Positions 29,632 to 38,783 of a stretch of DNA of 64,000 nucleotides are shown here, one piece after another (position 1 is the first letter of the stretch; each line of letters begins with the position of its first letter). Source of the DNA: Marixanthotalea marina (GTDB lineage: Bacteria > Bacteroidota > Bacteroidia > Flavobacteriales > Flavobacteriaceae); assembly GCA_018883545.1 (NCBI GenBank), contig JAHLEH010000007.1:1-64000 (forward strand), given 5' to 3'. A program made the position numbers and the translations under genes. Below the pieces are notes generated by a model. The model was not told the DNA's origin and ran no database searches. It was given only the letters and a program-made list of their open reading frames with translations.

Positions 29632-30843
29632 ATGTCAATATTAAGCGGCAAAAATATATTACTGGGCATAAGCGCTGGTATTGCCGCTTATAAAACAGCT
29701 TCTCTTGTAAGGTTGTTTGTAAAAGCTGGTGCCAACGTAAAGGTTGTCATGACACCATCTGCAAAAGACTTTATAACACCACTTACCTTATCTACGCTTT
29801 CTAAAAATCCGGTTTATTCTTCCTTTACAAATGAAGAGGATGACAATGCTGTATGGAACAACCATGTAGATTTAGGGCTTTGGGCCGATTTGTTCTTAAT
29901 CGCACCAGCCACAGCCAATACTATGTCTAAAATGGCCAATGGTACGTCCGATAATTTATTGTTGGCTACCTATTTATCAGCAAAATGCCCTGTGTACTTT
30001 GCACCAGCTATGGACTTAGATATGTACAAGCATGAAAGTACATTAAAATCTATGGAAACCTTAAAAGGCTACGGCAATATTATGATTCCTGCTGAAAGCG
30101 GTGAATTGGCAAGCGGATTGGTAGGAGAGGGCAGAATGGCAGAGCCAGAACATATTGTAGAGTTTATTCAAAAGGATATTTTAGGTAAAATGCCCTTGAA
30201 TGGTAAAAAAGTGCTTGTTACAGCAGGGCCAACCTACGAAGCAATTGACCCCGTACGGTTTATAGGTAACCATTCCAGTGGTAAAATGGGATTTGAAATA
30301 GCTAAAGCAGCAGCAAATTTAGGTGCAGAGGTTGTGTTGGTTACTGGGCCAACCCATGAAAAAGCTGTTTCCTCGTTAATTGAGATTGTACCTGTAGTAA
30401 GTGCAGAAGACATGTATCAGGAAGTACATAAATATTTCAATAATGTTGATGTTGCGATTCTATCTGCGGCAGTAGCCGATTTTAAACCAAAACAAGTAGC
30501 TTCTCAAAAAATAAAAAAGGGAAGTAATACGTTAAATTTAGAGTTAGAAAAGACAAAAGATATTTTGGCTTCTTTGGGTGAAATAAAAAAAGACCAATAC
30601 CTTGTTGGATTTGCCCTAGAAACCAATAATGAAATTGAGAACGCCAAAGACAAGCTTAAAAGAAAGAATTTAAACTTAATTGTGTTAAATTCGTTAAATG
30701 ATTCTGGAGCTGGTTTTAAAGTAAACACTAATAAAGTTACTTTTATAAATGATAAAAACGAAATGTTAGAGTTTCAGCTTAAATCTAAACAAGAGGTAGC
30801 AGCCGATTTATTGAATGAAATATTAAAACAAATTCATGCGTAG
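29632..30843 (+). CDS. coaBC: Bifunctional phosphopantothenoylcysteine decarboxylase/synthetase
   Basis: CoaBC makes 4'-phosphopantetheine for coenzyme A. The 403-residue protein has the flavin-dependent decarboxylase domain (1-185) with GISAGIAAYK, VDLGLWADLFLIAPATANTM, and the synthetase domain (about 188-403) with VTAGPTYEAIDPVRFIGNHSSGKMG and AVADFKP. Two residues of the decarboxylase differ from the E. coli enzyme: Asp128 where PAMNxxM has Asn125, and Ser161 in LASGLVGEGRM where Cys158 stands. It overlaps the porD-like gene by eight bases. coaE is also in the window at 36533. Confidence 0.95.
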   Translation: MSILSGKNILLGISAGIAAYKTASLVRLFVKAGANVKVVMTPSAKDFITPLTLSTLSKNPVYSSFTNEEDDNAVWNNHVDLGLWADLFLIAPATANTMSKMANGTSDNLLLATYLSAKCPVYFAPAMDLDMYKHESTLKSMETLKGYGNIMIPAESGELASGLVGEGRMAEPEHIVEFIQKDILGKMPLNGKKVLVTAGPTYEAIDPVRFIGNHSSGKMGFEIAKAAANLGAEVVLVTGPTHEKAVSSLIEIVPVVSAEDMYQEVHKYFNNVDVAILSAAVADFKPKQVASQKIKKGSNTLNLELEKTKDILASLGEIKKDQYLVGFALETNNEIENAKDKLKRKNLNLIVLNSLNDSGAGFKVNTNKVTFINDKNEMLEFQLKSKQEVAADLLNEILKQIHA

Positions 30844-31726
30844 TTTTATACTTAGTTTCTTTTTAATGGTTACAGCAGGCATTGTGTTCGCACAAGAACT
30901 CAATTGCAATTTGGTTGTTAATGCCCGCCAAACGGGTAACGAAAACCAACAGGTATTTAAAACATTGGAAAGTCAGTTAACTGAGTTTATAAACAATACC
31001 AAGTGGACAGATAAAACATTTTCGCCTCAAGAACGTATTAATTGTAGTATGACAATTACTATTAATAATTACAGTGGAGAGACTTTTCAAGGATCTATCC
31101 AGGTACAGTCATCTAGGCCAATTTATGGTTCTTCCTATACAACTCCTTTATATAACTTTAACGATAGCGATTTTACCTTTAGGTACTTAGAATTTCAAAA
31201 CCTATTGTACAGTCCAACTCAATACCAGTCCAATTTAGTGTCCGTTTTGGCCTTTCATGTGTATATGATTTTGGCTTTGGATGCCGATTCGTTCAGTAAG
31301 AATGGCGGACAAATCTATTACAAACAAGCGCAAACAATTTCTAATTATTCACAACAGGAAAACTTTAAAGGTTGGAAATTGGAAGATGGCCTTCAAAGTA
31401 GATTTGCTTTGATTGATAATGTGCTTTCTACGACGTTTAGAGAGTTTAGGGATGTGGTTTACACCTATCATAGGGAAGGTTTGGATTTGATGTCTGATAA
31501 CCCTAAAACAGGCAAAGAGAATATAGCTGAGGCATTAAAACAGTTTGATACAATGAACAGAAGACGACCCAATTCATTTTTGCTTCGTACTTTTTTTGAT
31601 GCTAAGGCCGATGAGATTCAACAAATTTTTAGTGATGGTCCAAATATTAACATCGCAAGTTTAAAGGAAACACTTCAAAAAGTAGCCCCTTTGCACAATA
31701 GCAAATGGCAAAATATTAAGTTTTAA
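30836..31726 (+). CDS. porD: PorD-like (DUF4835) exported protein, probable type IX secretion accessory
   Basis: This 296-residue protein has a signal peptide (residues 1-19, ending VFAQ) and the DUF4835 sequence, with LNCNLVVNARQTGNENQQVFKTLE (parts), FTFRYLEFQNLLYSP and YKQAQTISNYS. DUF4835 members have been assigned the name PorD in the type IX secretion system; that link is from memory. It overlaps coaBC and precedes recN, a synteny typical of Flavobacteriaceae. No other type IX genes are in the window. Confidence 0.85.
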   Translation: MRSFILSFFLMVTAGIVFAQELNCNLVVNARQTGNENQQVFKTLESQLTEFINNTKWTDKTFSPQERINCSMTITINNYSGETFQGSIQVQSSRPIYGSSYTTPLYNFNDSDFTFRYLEFQNLLYSPTQYQSNLVSVLAFHVYMILALDADSFSKNGGQIYYKQAQTISNYSQQENFKGWKLEDGLQSRFALIDNVLSTTFREFRDVVYTYHREGLDLMSDNPKTGKENIAEALKQFDTMNRRRPNSFLLRTFFDAKADEIQQIFSDGPNINIASLKETLQKVAPLHNSKWQNIKF

Positions 31727-31788
31727 GTTGTATTCAATTTAAATCTCATGTATCTTTATTTTTAGTAATCTTAAATTTAAACGGACTT

Positions 31789-33441
31789 TTGCTAACCTCA
31801 CTTTCTATAAAAAATTACGCTTTAATAGACCAACTTCAGGTTCAATTCAATAACGGATTTTCTATTATTACAGGCGAAACCGGCGCGGGAAAATCCATTC
31901 TTTTGGGTGGTTTATCTTTGGTTTTGGGCAAACGTGCCGATTTAAGCAGTTTGAAGGACAATAGCCAAAAGTGTATTATAGAAGCTGTTTTTGATATTGC
32001 CAATTACAATTTGAAAACGTTGTTTGAAGCTGAAGATTTAGATTATGAAACGCAGACCATTATTCGTCGTGAAATATTACCATCGGGAAAATCCAGAGCC
32101 TTTGTCAATGATTCACCTGTTAATTTAAACAGTTTGCAGTCTTTGGGAGAACGGTTGATTGACATTCATTCACAACACCAGACACTCGAACTTACCAATA
32201 ACGATTTTCAGTTTCAAATTATAGATGCACTGGCAAATAACGAAAGTTTATTACAAAATTATAAGCAGGAATTAAAGCAATATAAACGACTGCAAAACGA
32301 ATTGGGTGAATTGGCTCAACACCAGGCAGAAGCCATTAAAGAACACGATTACAATGCCTTTTTGTTGAACGAGTTAACCGAAGCCAATTTGGTAGAAGGG
32401 GAAATAACTGCTCTAGAAGAAGAATACGAAATGCTTAACAACGTTGAAGCTATAAAAGAGAAACTAGCAGAATCGTATCAGCTTTTGGGCGAGGAGCATA
32501 TGGGAATTGTAGCAACATTAACTACATTAAAAAATAGTCTTCAAAAGTTGGCAAGTATGTCTTCTAAATATGAAGATGTTTTTAATAGGGTGAATAGCAG
32601 TTTGATAGATTTGGATGACGTTTATGGTGAAATTGATACTTATCAAGAACATCTAGAAGCAAATCCAGCAAGGTTAGAAGAAGTGAATGCCAAATTGCAA
32701 AAACTTCATAATTTGATGCAAAAGCATGTTGTAACAGAGGTTTCGGAATTAATAGCCATTAAAAATCAATTAGAAGAAAAGGTGGCGTTTACCGAAAATT
32801 TGGATGGGGCAATAAAGGCAAAGCAAACGGAAATTACAGCTAAGTCTAAGGAATTAAATAGGCTGGCTGAAAGTATTCATAAAAAACGAACGGAAGTCAT
32901 TCCTGCTTTAATATCGCAATTGCAAGACATTTTAAAAGATTTAGGAATGCCCAATGCCCAATTCAAAATAGAAGCTGTTTTAGGCAATACTTTTTATGTA
33001 AATGGTAAAGATGAATTGTCTTTTTTGTTTTCGGCCAATAAAGGCGGGAATTTTAATGAACTTAAAAAAGCGGCTTCCGGAGGCGAGTTGTCTAGAATTA
33101 TGTTGGCCATAAAATCAATTTTATCCAAATACATTCAGTTGCCAACTATAATGTTCGATGAAATAGACACGGGGGTTTCCGGGGAAATATCCAATAAAAT
33201 GGGCGACATTATGTTAGAAATGAGCAAAACCATGCAGGTGTTTTCCATTACCCATTTACCACAGATTGCAGCGAAAGGGCATTCGCATTATAAAGTGTTT
33301 AAGGAAGACGTAGAAGAGGTGACTCAAACTAATTTGGTGAAATTAAACCACGACGAACGAGTAGTGGAAATTGCCCAAATGTTAGGTGGCACGGACATGT
33401 CGTCATCGGCCATTGCCCATGCCAAAGAATTATTGAATTAG
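31789..33441 (+). CDS. recN: DNA repair protein RecN
   Basis: RecN is an SMC-like ATPase acting in double-strand break repair. The 550-residue protein has Walker A GETGAGKS at about 29-36, long coiled coils in the middle (about 150-370), the signature SGGELSRIMLAIK, and Walker B IMFDEIDTGVSG. It starts with TTG: the first residues LTSLSIKNYALID are the conserved family start, and no ATG or GTG fits. The 62-base gap from porD holds no clear terminator. Confidence 0.96.
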   Translation: MLTSLSIKNYALIDQLQVQFNNGFSIITGETGAGKSILLGGLSLVLGKRADLSSLKDNSQKCIIEAVFDIANYNLKTLFEAEDLDYETQTIIRREILPSGKSRAFVNDSPVNLNSLQSLGERLIDIHSQHQTLELTNNDFQFQIIDALANNESLLQNYKQELKQYKRLQNELGELAQHQAEAIKEHDYNAFLLNELTEANLVEGEITALEEEYEMLNNVEAIKEKLAESYQLLGEEHMGIVATLTTLKNSLQKLASMSSKYEDVFNRVNSSLIDLDDVYGEIDTYQEHLEANPARLEEVNAKLQKLHNLMQKHVVTEVSELIAIKNQLEEKVAFTENLDGAIKAKQTEITAKSKELNRLAESIHKKRTEVIPALISQLQDILKDLGMPNAQFKIEAVLGNTFYVNGKDELSFLFSANKGGNFNELKKAASGGELSRIMLAIKSILSKYIQLPTIMFDEIDTGVSGEISNKMGDIMLEMSKTMQVFSITHLPQIAAKGHSHYKVFKEDVEEVTQTNLVKLNHDERVVEIAQMLGGTDMSSSAIAHAKELLN

Positions 33442-33493
33442 TTGTCATTCTTACAAGGGCTGGTATCTAATTATAAAATTCATATTTTAATAG

Positions 33494-33501
33494 TATCTTT
33501 G
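33494..33501 (+). promoter_or_regulatory. Bacteroidota -7 box upstream of fabI
   Basis: TATCTTTG followed by G is an exact TAnnTTTG box 45 bases before the fabI ATG. Confidence 0.6.
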
Positions 33502-33546
33502 GGGGCTTTTAACAGCTAAACAACGAACGAATTAACAAAAACAGAT

Positions 33547-34365
33547 ATGTCATATAATTTACTTAAAGGAAAAAAGGGGATTATTTTTGGAGCATTAGAC
33601 TCTAATTCTATTGCTTGGAAAACGGCTGAGCGCGTTCATGAAGAAGGTGGTCAATTTGTATTAACCAATGCGCCTGTAGCCATGCGTATGGGACAAATAA
33701 ATGAACTTGCCGAAAAAACGGGTTCTCAAATCATACCAGCCGATGCAACTTCTTTGGAAGATTTACAGAATTTAATTGATAAATCGATGGAGGTTTTGGG
33801 TGGTAAAATAGATTTTGTATTGCATTCCATAGGTATGTCCATCAACGTACGCAAAGGCAAACATTACACCGATCAGAATTATGATTGGACCCAAAAAGGA
33901 ACCGATGTGTCTGCAATGTCTTTCCACAAATTGATGCAAACACTTTACAAGTCGGATGCCATGAATGAATGGGGAAGTATTGTAGCCCTAACGTATATGG
34001 CGGCACAACGTGTATTCCCGGATTATAATGACATGGCCGATAACAAAGCCTATTTAGAGAGTATTGCGCGTAGTTTTGGTTATTTCTTTGGAAGGGATAA
34101 AAGAGTGAGGGTAAATACCATCTCACAATCACCAACACCAACTACGGCAGGTAGTGGTGTAAAAGGCTTTGATGGTTTCATAGCTTACGCAGAAAAAATG
34201 TCGCCACTTGGTAATGCCACTGCTTTAGATTGTGCTAACTATACCGTAACCTTGTTTAGCGATTTAACAAAACGTGTTACACTACAAAACCTTTATAATG
34301 ATGGCGGTTTTAGCAACATGGGTGTAAGTGATGCCGTTATGGCAACCTTTATGGGTGAAGAATAA
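33547..34365 (+). CDS. fabI: Enoyl-[acyl-carrier-protein] reductase FabI
   Basis: FabI reduces trans-2-enoyl-ACP with NADH in the last step of each fatty-acid elongation cycle. The 272-residue SDR protein has the N-terminal nucleotide region GIIFGALDSNSIAWK, DFVLHSIGMS, and the catalytic Y-x6-K in PDYNDMADNKAYLES. It is monocistronic, with its own promoter and a terminator 25 bases after the stop. Confidence 0.96.
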   Translation: MSYNLLKGKKGIIFGALDSNSIAWKTAERVHEEGGQFVLTNAPVAMRMGQINELAEKTGSQIIPADATSLEDLQNLIDKSMEVLGGKIDFVLHSIGMSINVRKGKHYTDQNYDWTQKGTDVSAMSFHKLMQTLYKSDAMNEWGSIVALTYMAAQRVFPDYNDMADNKAYLESIARSFGYFFGRDKRVRVNTISQSPTPTTAGSGVKGFDGFIAYAEKMSPLGNATALDCANYTVTLFSDLTKRVTLQNLYNDGGFSNMGVSDAVMATFMGEE

Positions 34366-34387
34366 ATCAATTTTAATATAATAAATG

Positions 34388-34414
34388 AGCCACCAATAAA
34401 TAGGTGGCTTTTTT
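34388..34414 (+). terminator. Terminator of fabI
   Basis: AGCCACC (34388-34394) pairs with GGTGGCT (34403-34409), followed by a T run. Confidence 0.85.
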
Positions 34415-34420
34415 ATTTTC

Positions 34421-34510
34421 GTCAACCTGAACTTGTTTCAGGTTCTCATATCTAAATTATACTTTATCATGCTGAGATACCTTGCCTGGCGGGAGGCAGG
34501 AATTCAGAAT
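34421..34510. repeat. REP-like intergenic palindromic element 1
   Basis: AACCTGA (34424-34430) and TCAGGTT (34438-34444) form one hairpin with core GAACTTGTTTCA; a second GC-rich hairpin has TGCCT (34483-34487) and AGGCA (34494-34498). The element sits between fabI and the glycosyltransferase and shares the GAACTTGnTTn core with the element at 45288-45361. Confidence 0.55.
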
Positions 34511-34566
34511 AACGAGTTTGTGAATTTTTAAACAAATTTTGTTGTTGTATTAGCTACATTTGTGTT

Positions 34567-35565
34567 ATGCATTTACAGTTTTCATTCATCATTCCTGTTT
34601 ACAATCGGCCAGACGAAATAAAGGAACTTTTACAAAGTTTTGAAGCTTTAAATACAAGCGTTCCATATGAAATTGTAATTGTTGAAGATGGTTCTTCTAT
34701 ACCTTCAAATGAGATAATAGAAACGTATTCAAAGACGCTTAATATTTCGTATTATTTCAAGGAAAACTCAGGGCCGGGCGATTCCCGAAACTATGGTATG
34801 AAAAAAGCAAAGGGTAATTATTTTGTCATTTTGGATAGTGATTGCATTTTGCCTGAAAATTATTTAGATGAGGTCGTAAAGAGTTTGCAGGACGATTATG
34901 TGGATTGTTTTGGTGGTCCCGATGCAGCACATCCGTTATTTAGTAATTTGCAAAAAGCCATTAATTTTTCTATGACCTCGTTTATAACTACGGGAGGTAT
35001 TCGAGGCAATAAAAAAAGTGTGGACACCTTTCAACCTAGAAGTTTTAATATGGGCATTTCAAAAGAAGCTTTTGAAAAATCAGGAGGTTTTGGTAAAATA
35101 CACCCTGGAGAAGACCCCGATTTATCGATAAGGTTATGGGATTTAGGATTTAAAACCAAACTGATTCCAGAGGCTAAGGTTTTCCATAAACGCAGAATAT
35201 CCTGGAAAAAGTTTTATAAACAAGTCTATAAATTTGGGTTGGTTCGTCCCATTTTAAATGCTTGGCACCCTAAAACAAAAAAAATAACCTATTGGTTTCC
35301 AACGTTCTTTAGTTTGGGGCTTTTAATGGCTTTAGTGCTTTATTTTTTTAGTGTAAAGTTTTTTATACTGCTCTATATATTATACTTTGTATTGGCGTTT
35401 ATAATGGCTCTGGTAACGAATAAAAACATTACGGTTGCGTTATTATCAATAGTGGCCATTGTAGTGCAATTTTTTGGTTATGGCTATGGTTTTTTAAAAT
35501 CGACTTTAGCCGTTGGGGTTTTAAAGAAAGACCCAAAGCAAGTGTTTCCTGAATTGTTCTTCTAA
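34567..35565 (+). CDS. Family 2 glycosyltransferase, membrane-associated
   Basis: This 332-residue protein has a GT-A domain (1-225): FIIPVYNRPDEIKELLQSF, VEDGSS, GPGDSRNYGMKKAKGNYFVILDSDC with the DSD metal motif, and PGEDPDLSIRLWDLGF. Two or three hydrophobic helices at about 240-315 anchor it. It probably adds a sugar to a lipid carrier or glycan at the inner membrane. It is five bases before the YbbR gene and may be co-transcribed with it and coaE. Confidence 0.9.
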   Translation: MHLQFSFIIPVYNRPDEIKELLQSFEALNTSVPYEIVIVEDGSSIPSNEIIETYSKTLNISYYFKENSGPGDSRNYGMKKAKGNYFVILDSDCILPENYLDEVVKSLQDDYVDCFGGPDAAHPLFSNLQKAINFSMTSFITTGGIRGNKKSVDTFQPRSFNMGISKEAFEKSGGFGKIHPGEDPDLSIRLWDLGFKTKLIPEAKVFHKRRISWKKFYKQVYKFGLVRPILNAWHPKTKKITYWFPTFFSLGLLMALVLYFFSVKFFILLYILYFVLAFIMALVTNKNITVALLSIVAIVVQFFGYGYGFLKSTLAVGVLKKDPKQVFPELFF

Positions 35566-35570
35566 TTGTT

Positions 35571-36536
35571 ATGATAAAAAAACTTAGAAAAGAAATAGCA
35601 ATATCTGTAAAGAACAGAAAAATAAATGTGTTCTTTTTGTTCCTATTTATGTCTTTTGGTATTTTAATACTAACCAAACTATCAAAAGAATACACCAGTA
35701 CGGTTACTTTCAACATTAATAAGATCAACGTTCCCAAAGAAGTCGTTGTGTTAAGCGATTCAACAAAAAAACTGAATGTCACTTTAAAAACACATGGTTT
35801 TAAATGGCTTAAATATTATTTTTCAAAGTCGGTCATCACAATTGATTTTTCCAAAGATGTTTCCAAGACACCATCTGTTTTTGTTTGGGATAAATCGAAA
35901 CTATATCAAAATGGAAAGGAACAGTTTGGCGACAATATAGAGATATTGAGTATTTCTCCGGATAAGTTAGAGTTTAGCTACGATAGAAATTCAACAAAGA
36001 AAGTGCCTGTAATACTCAATTCTGAAATTGAATTTGCTTCGGGTTTTGATATGGATGGCGTTGTTGTATTAAAACCCGACTCGGTGGTGGTTATTGGGCC
36101 AGAAGTTGCCGTTTCAAAAATAGATACCTTACAAACTGAAAAAATGAATTTAAAGGATGTAAAAGGCAACATTTCGCAACCTGTTAGATTGAAATTGCCC
36201 AATAGCAGTAAAGATTTAAACTTTTCTGTAAACCAAGTACAGGTTTCAGCCAATGTTGAAAAGTTTACCGAAGGCACCGTGAAAGTTCCCGTAAATTTAG
36301 TCAACGTGCCCGAAGATATAACCCTTAACTATTTTCCAAAGGAGGTGAATGTTACATTTTATACAAGTTTGAAACACTTCAATTCTGTATTGCCCAAAGA
36401 TTTTAAAGTAACTTGCGACTACAAGACTTTAGAGAACGGACAGGGGTATCTTTTGCCCAAGCTTACCAAACAGTCTAAATGGGTAAAGAGTGCTAAAGTA
36501 AATCAGCAACATATAGAATTTATAATTTTAGAATGA
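35571..36536 (+). CDS. YbbR-domain membrane protein
   Basis: This 321-residue protein has one N-terminal membrane helix (about 19-37) and YbbR-like repeats in the periplasmic part, such as FNINKINVPKEVVVLSDSTKKLNVTL (parts) and VKVPVNLVNVPEDITLNYFPKEV. In Firmicutes YbbR/CdaR controls the cyclic-di-AMP cyclase CdaA; no cyclase gene is in this window. It ends in a four-base overlap with coaE, which indicates coupling. Function in Bacteroidota is not established. Confidence 0.82.
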   Translation: MIKKLRKEIAISVKNRKINVFFLFLFMSFGILILTKLSKEYTSTVTFNINKINVPKEVVVLSDSTKKLNVTLKTHGFKWLKYYFSKSVITIDFSKDVSKTPSVFVWDKSKLYQNGKEQFGDNIEILSISPDKLEFSYDRNSTKKVPVILNSEIEFASGFDMDGVVVLKPDSVVVIGPEVAVSKIDTLQTEKMNLKDVKGNISQPVRLKLPNSSKDLNFSVNQVQVSANVEKFTEGTVKVPVNLVNVPEDITLNYFPKEVNVTFYTSLKHFNSVLPKDFKVTCDYKTLENGQGYLLPKLTKQSKWVKSAKVNQQHIEFIILE

Positions 36537-37129
36537 TAGTAGTAGGGTTAACAGGAGGTATAGGAAGTGGAAAAACCACGGTGGCAAAGATGTTTGGGTC
36601 TTTGGGCGTTCCTGTTTATATAGCCGATGAAGAAGCTAAAAAATTGATGAACACATCTAAGGTTATAAAAAGAAAGCTTATTGGTTTATTTGGAGAGAAT
36701 GCCTATGTTAACAATGAACTGAACCGCCCCTTTATTGCAGATATCATTTTTAAAAACAAAACGCTTTTAAATGAAATGAATGCCATTGTACACCCAAAAG
36801 TAAGGGCGCATTTTAATAAATGGGTTTCAAAGCAAACGGCTCCGTACGTTATTAAAGAAGCGGCCATTTTGTTTGAAAATGGTAGCCATAAAGCCTACGA
36901 TTTTATCATAACCGTTACGGCTCCCAAAGATTTAAAAGTGACGCGTTTGTTGAAAAGAGAACCGAATACTACAAAAAATAAGATTGAAGCCATCATGGCC
37001 AATCAGTGGACAGACGAAGCCAAAATAAAACGATCCCACTTCGTTATAGAAAACATCAATTTGGAAAAAACCCAAGAACAAGTAAAAAAAATTCATACAA
37101 AAATTGCAAAAATTGCTAAAAAATGTTAA
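36533..37129 (+). CDS. coaE: Dephospho-CoA kinase
   Basis: CoaE phosphorylates the ribose 3'-OH of dephospho-CoA, the last step in CoA synthesis. The 198-residue P-loop kinase has GLTGGIGSGKTTVAKMF at 5-21, ADEEAKKLM, and LKVTRLLKREPNTTKNKIEAIMANQ (parts) for the lid. It overlaps the YbbR gene by four bases. Confidence 0.96.
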   Translation: MIVVGLTGGIGSGKTTVAKMFGSLGVPVYIADEEAKKLMNTSKVIKRKLIGLFGENAYVNNELNRPFIADIIFKNKTLLNEMNAIVHPKVRAHFNKWVSKQTAPYVIKEAAILFENGSHKAYDFIITVTAPKDLKVTRLLKREPNTTKNKIEAIMANQWTDEAKIKRSHFVIENINLEKTQEQVKKIHTKIAKIAKKC

Positions 37130-37187
37130 ATTTTAACATTTTTGTTAATGGAAGGTTAAAAGGCGGGAGTGCTAAATGTTAAAATGT

Positions 37188-37195
37188 TAATTTTG
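37188..37195 (+). promoter_or_regulatory. Bacteroidota -7 box upstream of the histidine kinase
   Basis: TAATTTTG ends only four bases before the ATG at 37200. If active, the transcript would be nearly leaderless. Confidence 0.45.
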
Positions 37196-37199
37196 AACG

Positions 37200-38774
37200 A
37201 TGAGCAAAAGAATATTTGTCCTGTTGATTGTTTTAATGAGCTTGTCCCTTATCGGAATAATATTTGTACAAGCTTATTATATAAAAAGGGTAATTGATAA
37301 CGAGCGGCAACGATTTGAACAGAGCACCAAAGTAGTATTGGCAAACGTATCTAATACCATTGAAAAAAACGAACTGAACCCTTATTATGAAAAGTATAAA
37401 AATTTAGACAGTGAGAAAAGGCTTGATACAGCAACAGTTTCGCAATTGTTCATTTATCAACAAAATAAAAGCACAAACGAGACTTTTGTTTACAGGCAAA
37501 ATGTTTTGGAAGAAAACTATAAGTTGTCTTCGTCGCTCTTTGACATAGGTTTAGATAGTATCGATATTAAAAACATTATTGGTAACTCTAAGATTGAAGT
37601 TTACAAAAGTTCCGACTTGGACGATAAGGATTTCAATGGCTCGGCACCTATTTTTGATTATGTTTATAATGATCGTTTAAAGGAAGCCGAAAGGGAATTG
37701 TTCGACAAAACTTTCAAAGGCTACACTAAAACCATTCCCATTCACAAGCGGATTTCTAAAGAGGAAATAGACAGTTTGCTGTCTAGAAAATTCAATGAGT
37801 ATGGCATAGACATTCCTTATGAGTTTGCCATTTATAGCAGGGATTTGGCTACGAAAGTGCATAGCGATGGTTTTGAAAACAATAAGAATTCAACGTTTAA
37901 GATTGCTGTTTTTTACGACGAAAATAACAAGAGCAATTATGAGCTCATTGTGAATTTTCAAGATGATAAGAAGTTTATTTTATCCTCTGTACTAGGGATG
38001 ATTTTTTTATCCATCATTTTCACATCGGTCATTATTTTCACGTTTTCGGGAGCGCTCTATCAATTGTTGAAACAGCGTAAAATATCTGAAATAAAAACAG
38101 ATTTTATCAATAATATGACGCATGAGTTTAAAACGCCCATCGCCACTATAAACTTGGCTCTGGATGCCATAAAAAACCCTAAAACTATAGAAGATAGGGA
38201 CAAAGTGCTTCGGTATCTTAATATGATTAAGGAAGAGAACAAACGCATGCATGCCCAAGTTGAAAATGTATTGAGAATATCTAAACTAGAAAAAAACGAA
38301 CTGAATATTAGTAAAGATAAGGTAGACTTACATGAACTAATTGAAGATGCCATAACACACGTAGAACTGATTGTTGAAGATAGACAAGGGTATATTAAAA
38401 CCCATTTTGATGCAACAGAAACCAGTGTTCTGGCCAACGAAACCCATTTTACTAATGTTATTGTGAATATTTTGGATAATGCCATAAAATATTCACCAAA
38501 TGCGCCCAAAATTGATGTGTATACAGAAAATGTTGGGACCAATATTATAGTTAAAGTTAAAGATCAAGGTAGCGGTATGAGCAAAGCGGCTACCAAACGT
38601 GTGTTCGAGAAATTTTATAGAGAGCATACGGGTAACATACATAACGTTAAGGGCCACGGTTTAGGTTTGGCCTATGTAAAAAGAATTGTTCATGATCACC
38701 AGGGTTATGTTGGTGTAGAGAGTGAAAAAGAAAAAGGAAGTACGTTTATTATCAAGCTTCCGTTAATATCGTAA
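37200..38774 (+). CDS. Sensor histidine kinase
   Basis: This 524-residue inner-membrane kinase has a helix at about 5-27, a periplasmic sensor domain (28-258) of no recognised family, a second helix at about 260-285, then HisKA with phospho-acceptor His308 in NMTHEFKTPIATI and HATPase with VNILDNAIKYS (N box) and VKGHGLGLAYVKRI (G box). It is followed nine bases later by its response regulator. The stimulus is unknown. Confidence 0.95.
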   Translation: MSKRIFVLLIVLMSLSLIGIIFVQAYYIKRVIDNERQRFEQSTKVVLANVSNTIEKNELNPYYEKYKNLDSEKRLDTATVSQLFIYQQNKSTNETFVYRQNVLEENYKLSSSLFDIGLDSIDIKNIIGNSKIEVYKSSDLDDKDFNGSAPIFDYVYNDRLKEAERELFDKTFKGYTKTIPIHKRISKEEIDSLLSRKFNEYGIDIPYEFAIYSRDLATKVHSDGFENNKNSTFKIAVFYDENNKSNYELIVNFQDDKKFILSSVLGMIFLSIIFTSVIIFTFSGALYQLLKQRKISEIKTDFINNMTHEFKTPIATINLALDAIKNPKTIEDRDKVLRYLNMIKEENKRMHAQVENVLRISKLEKNELNISKDKVDLHELIEDAITHVELIVEDRQGYIKTHFDATETSVLANETHFTNVIVNILDNAIKYSPNAPKIDVYTENVGTNIIVKVKDQGSGMSKAATKRVFEKFYREHTGNIHNVKGHGLGLAYVKRIVHDHQGYVGVESEKEKGSTFIIKLPLIS

Positions 38775-38783
38775 AAACAAATT

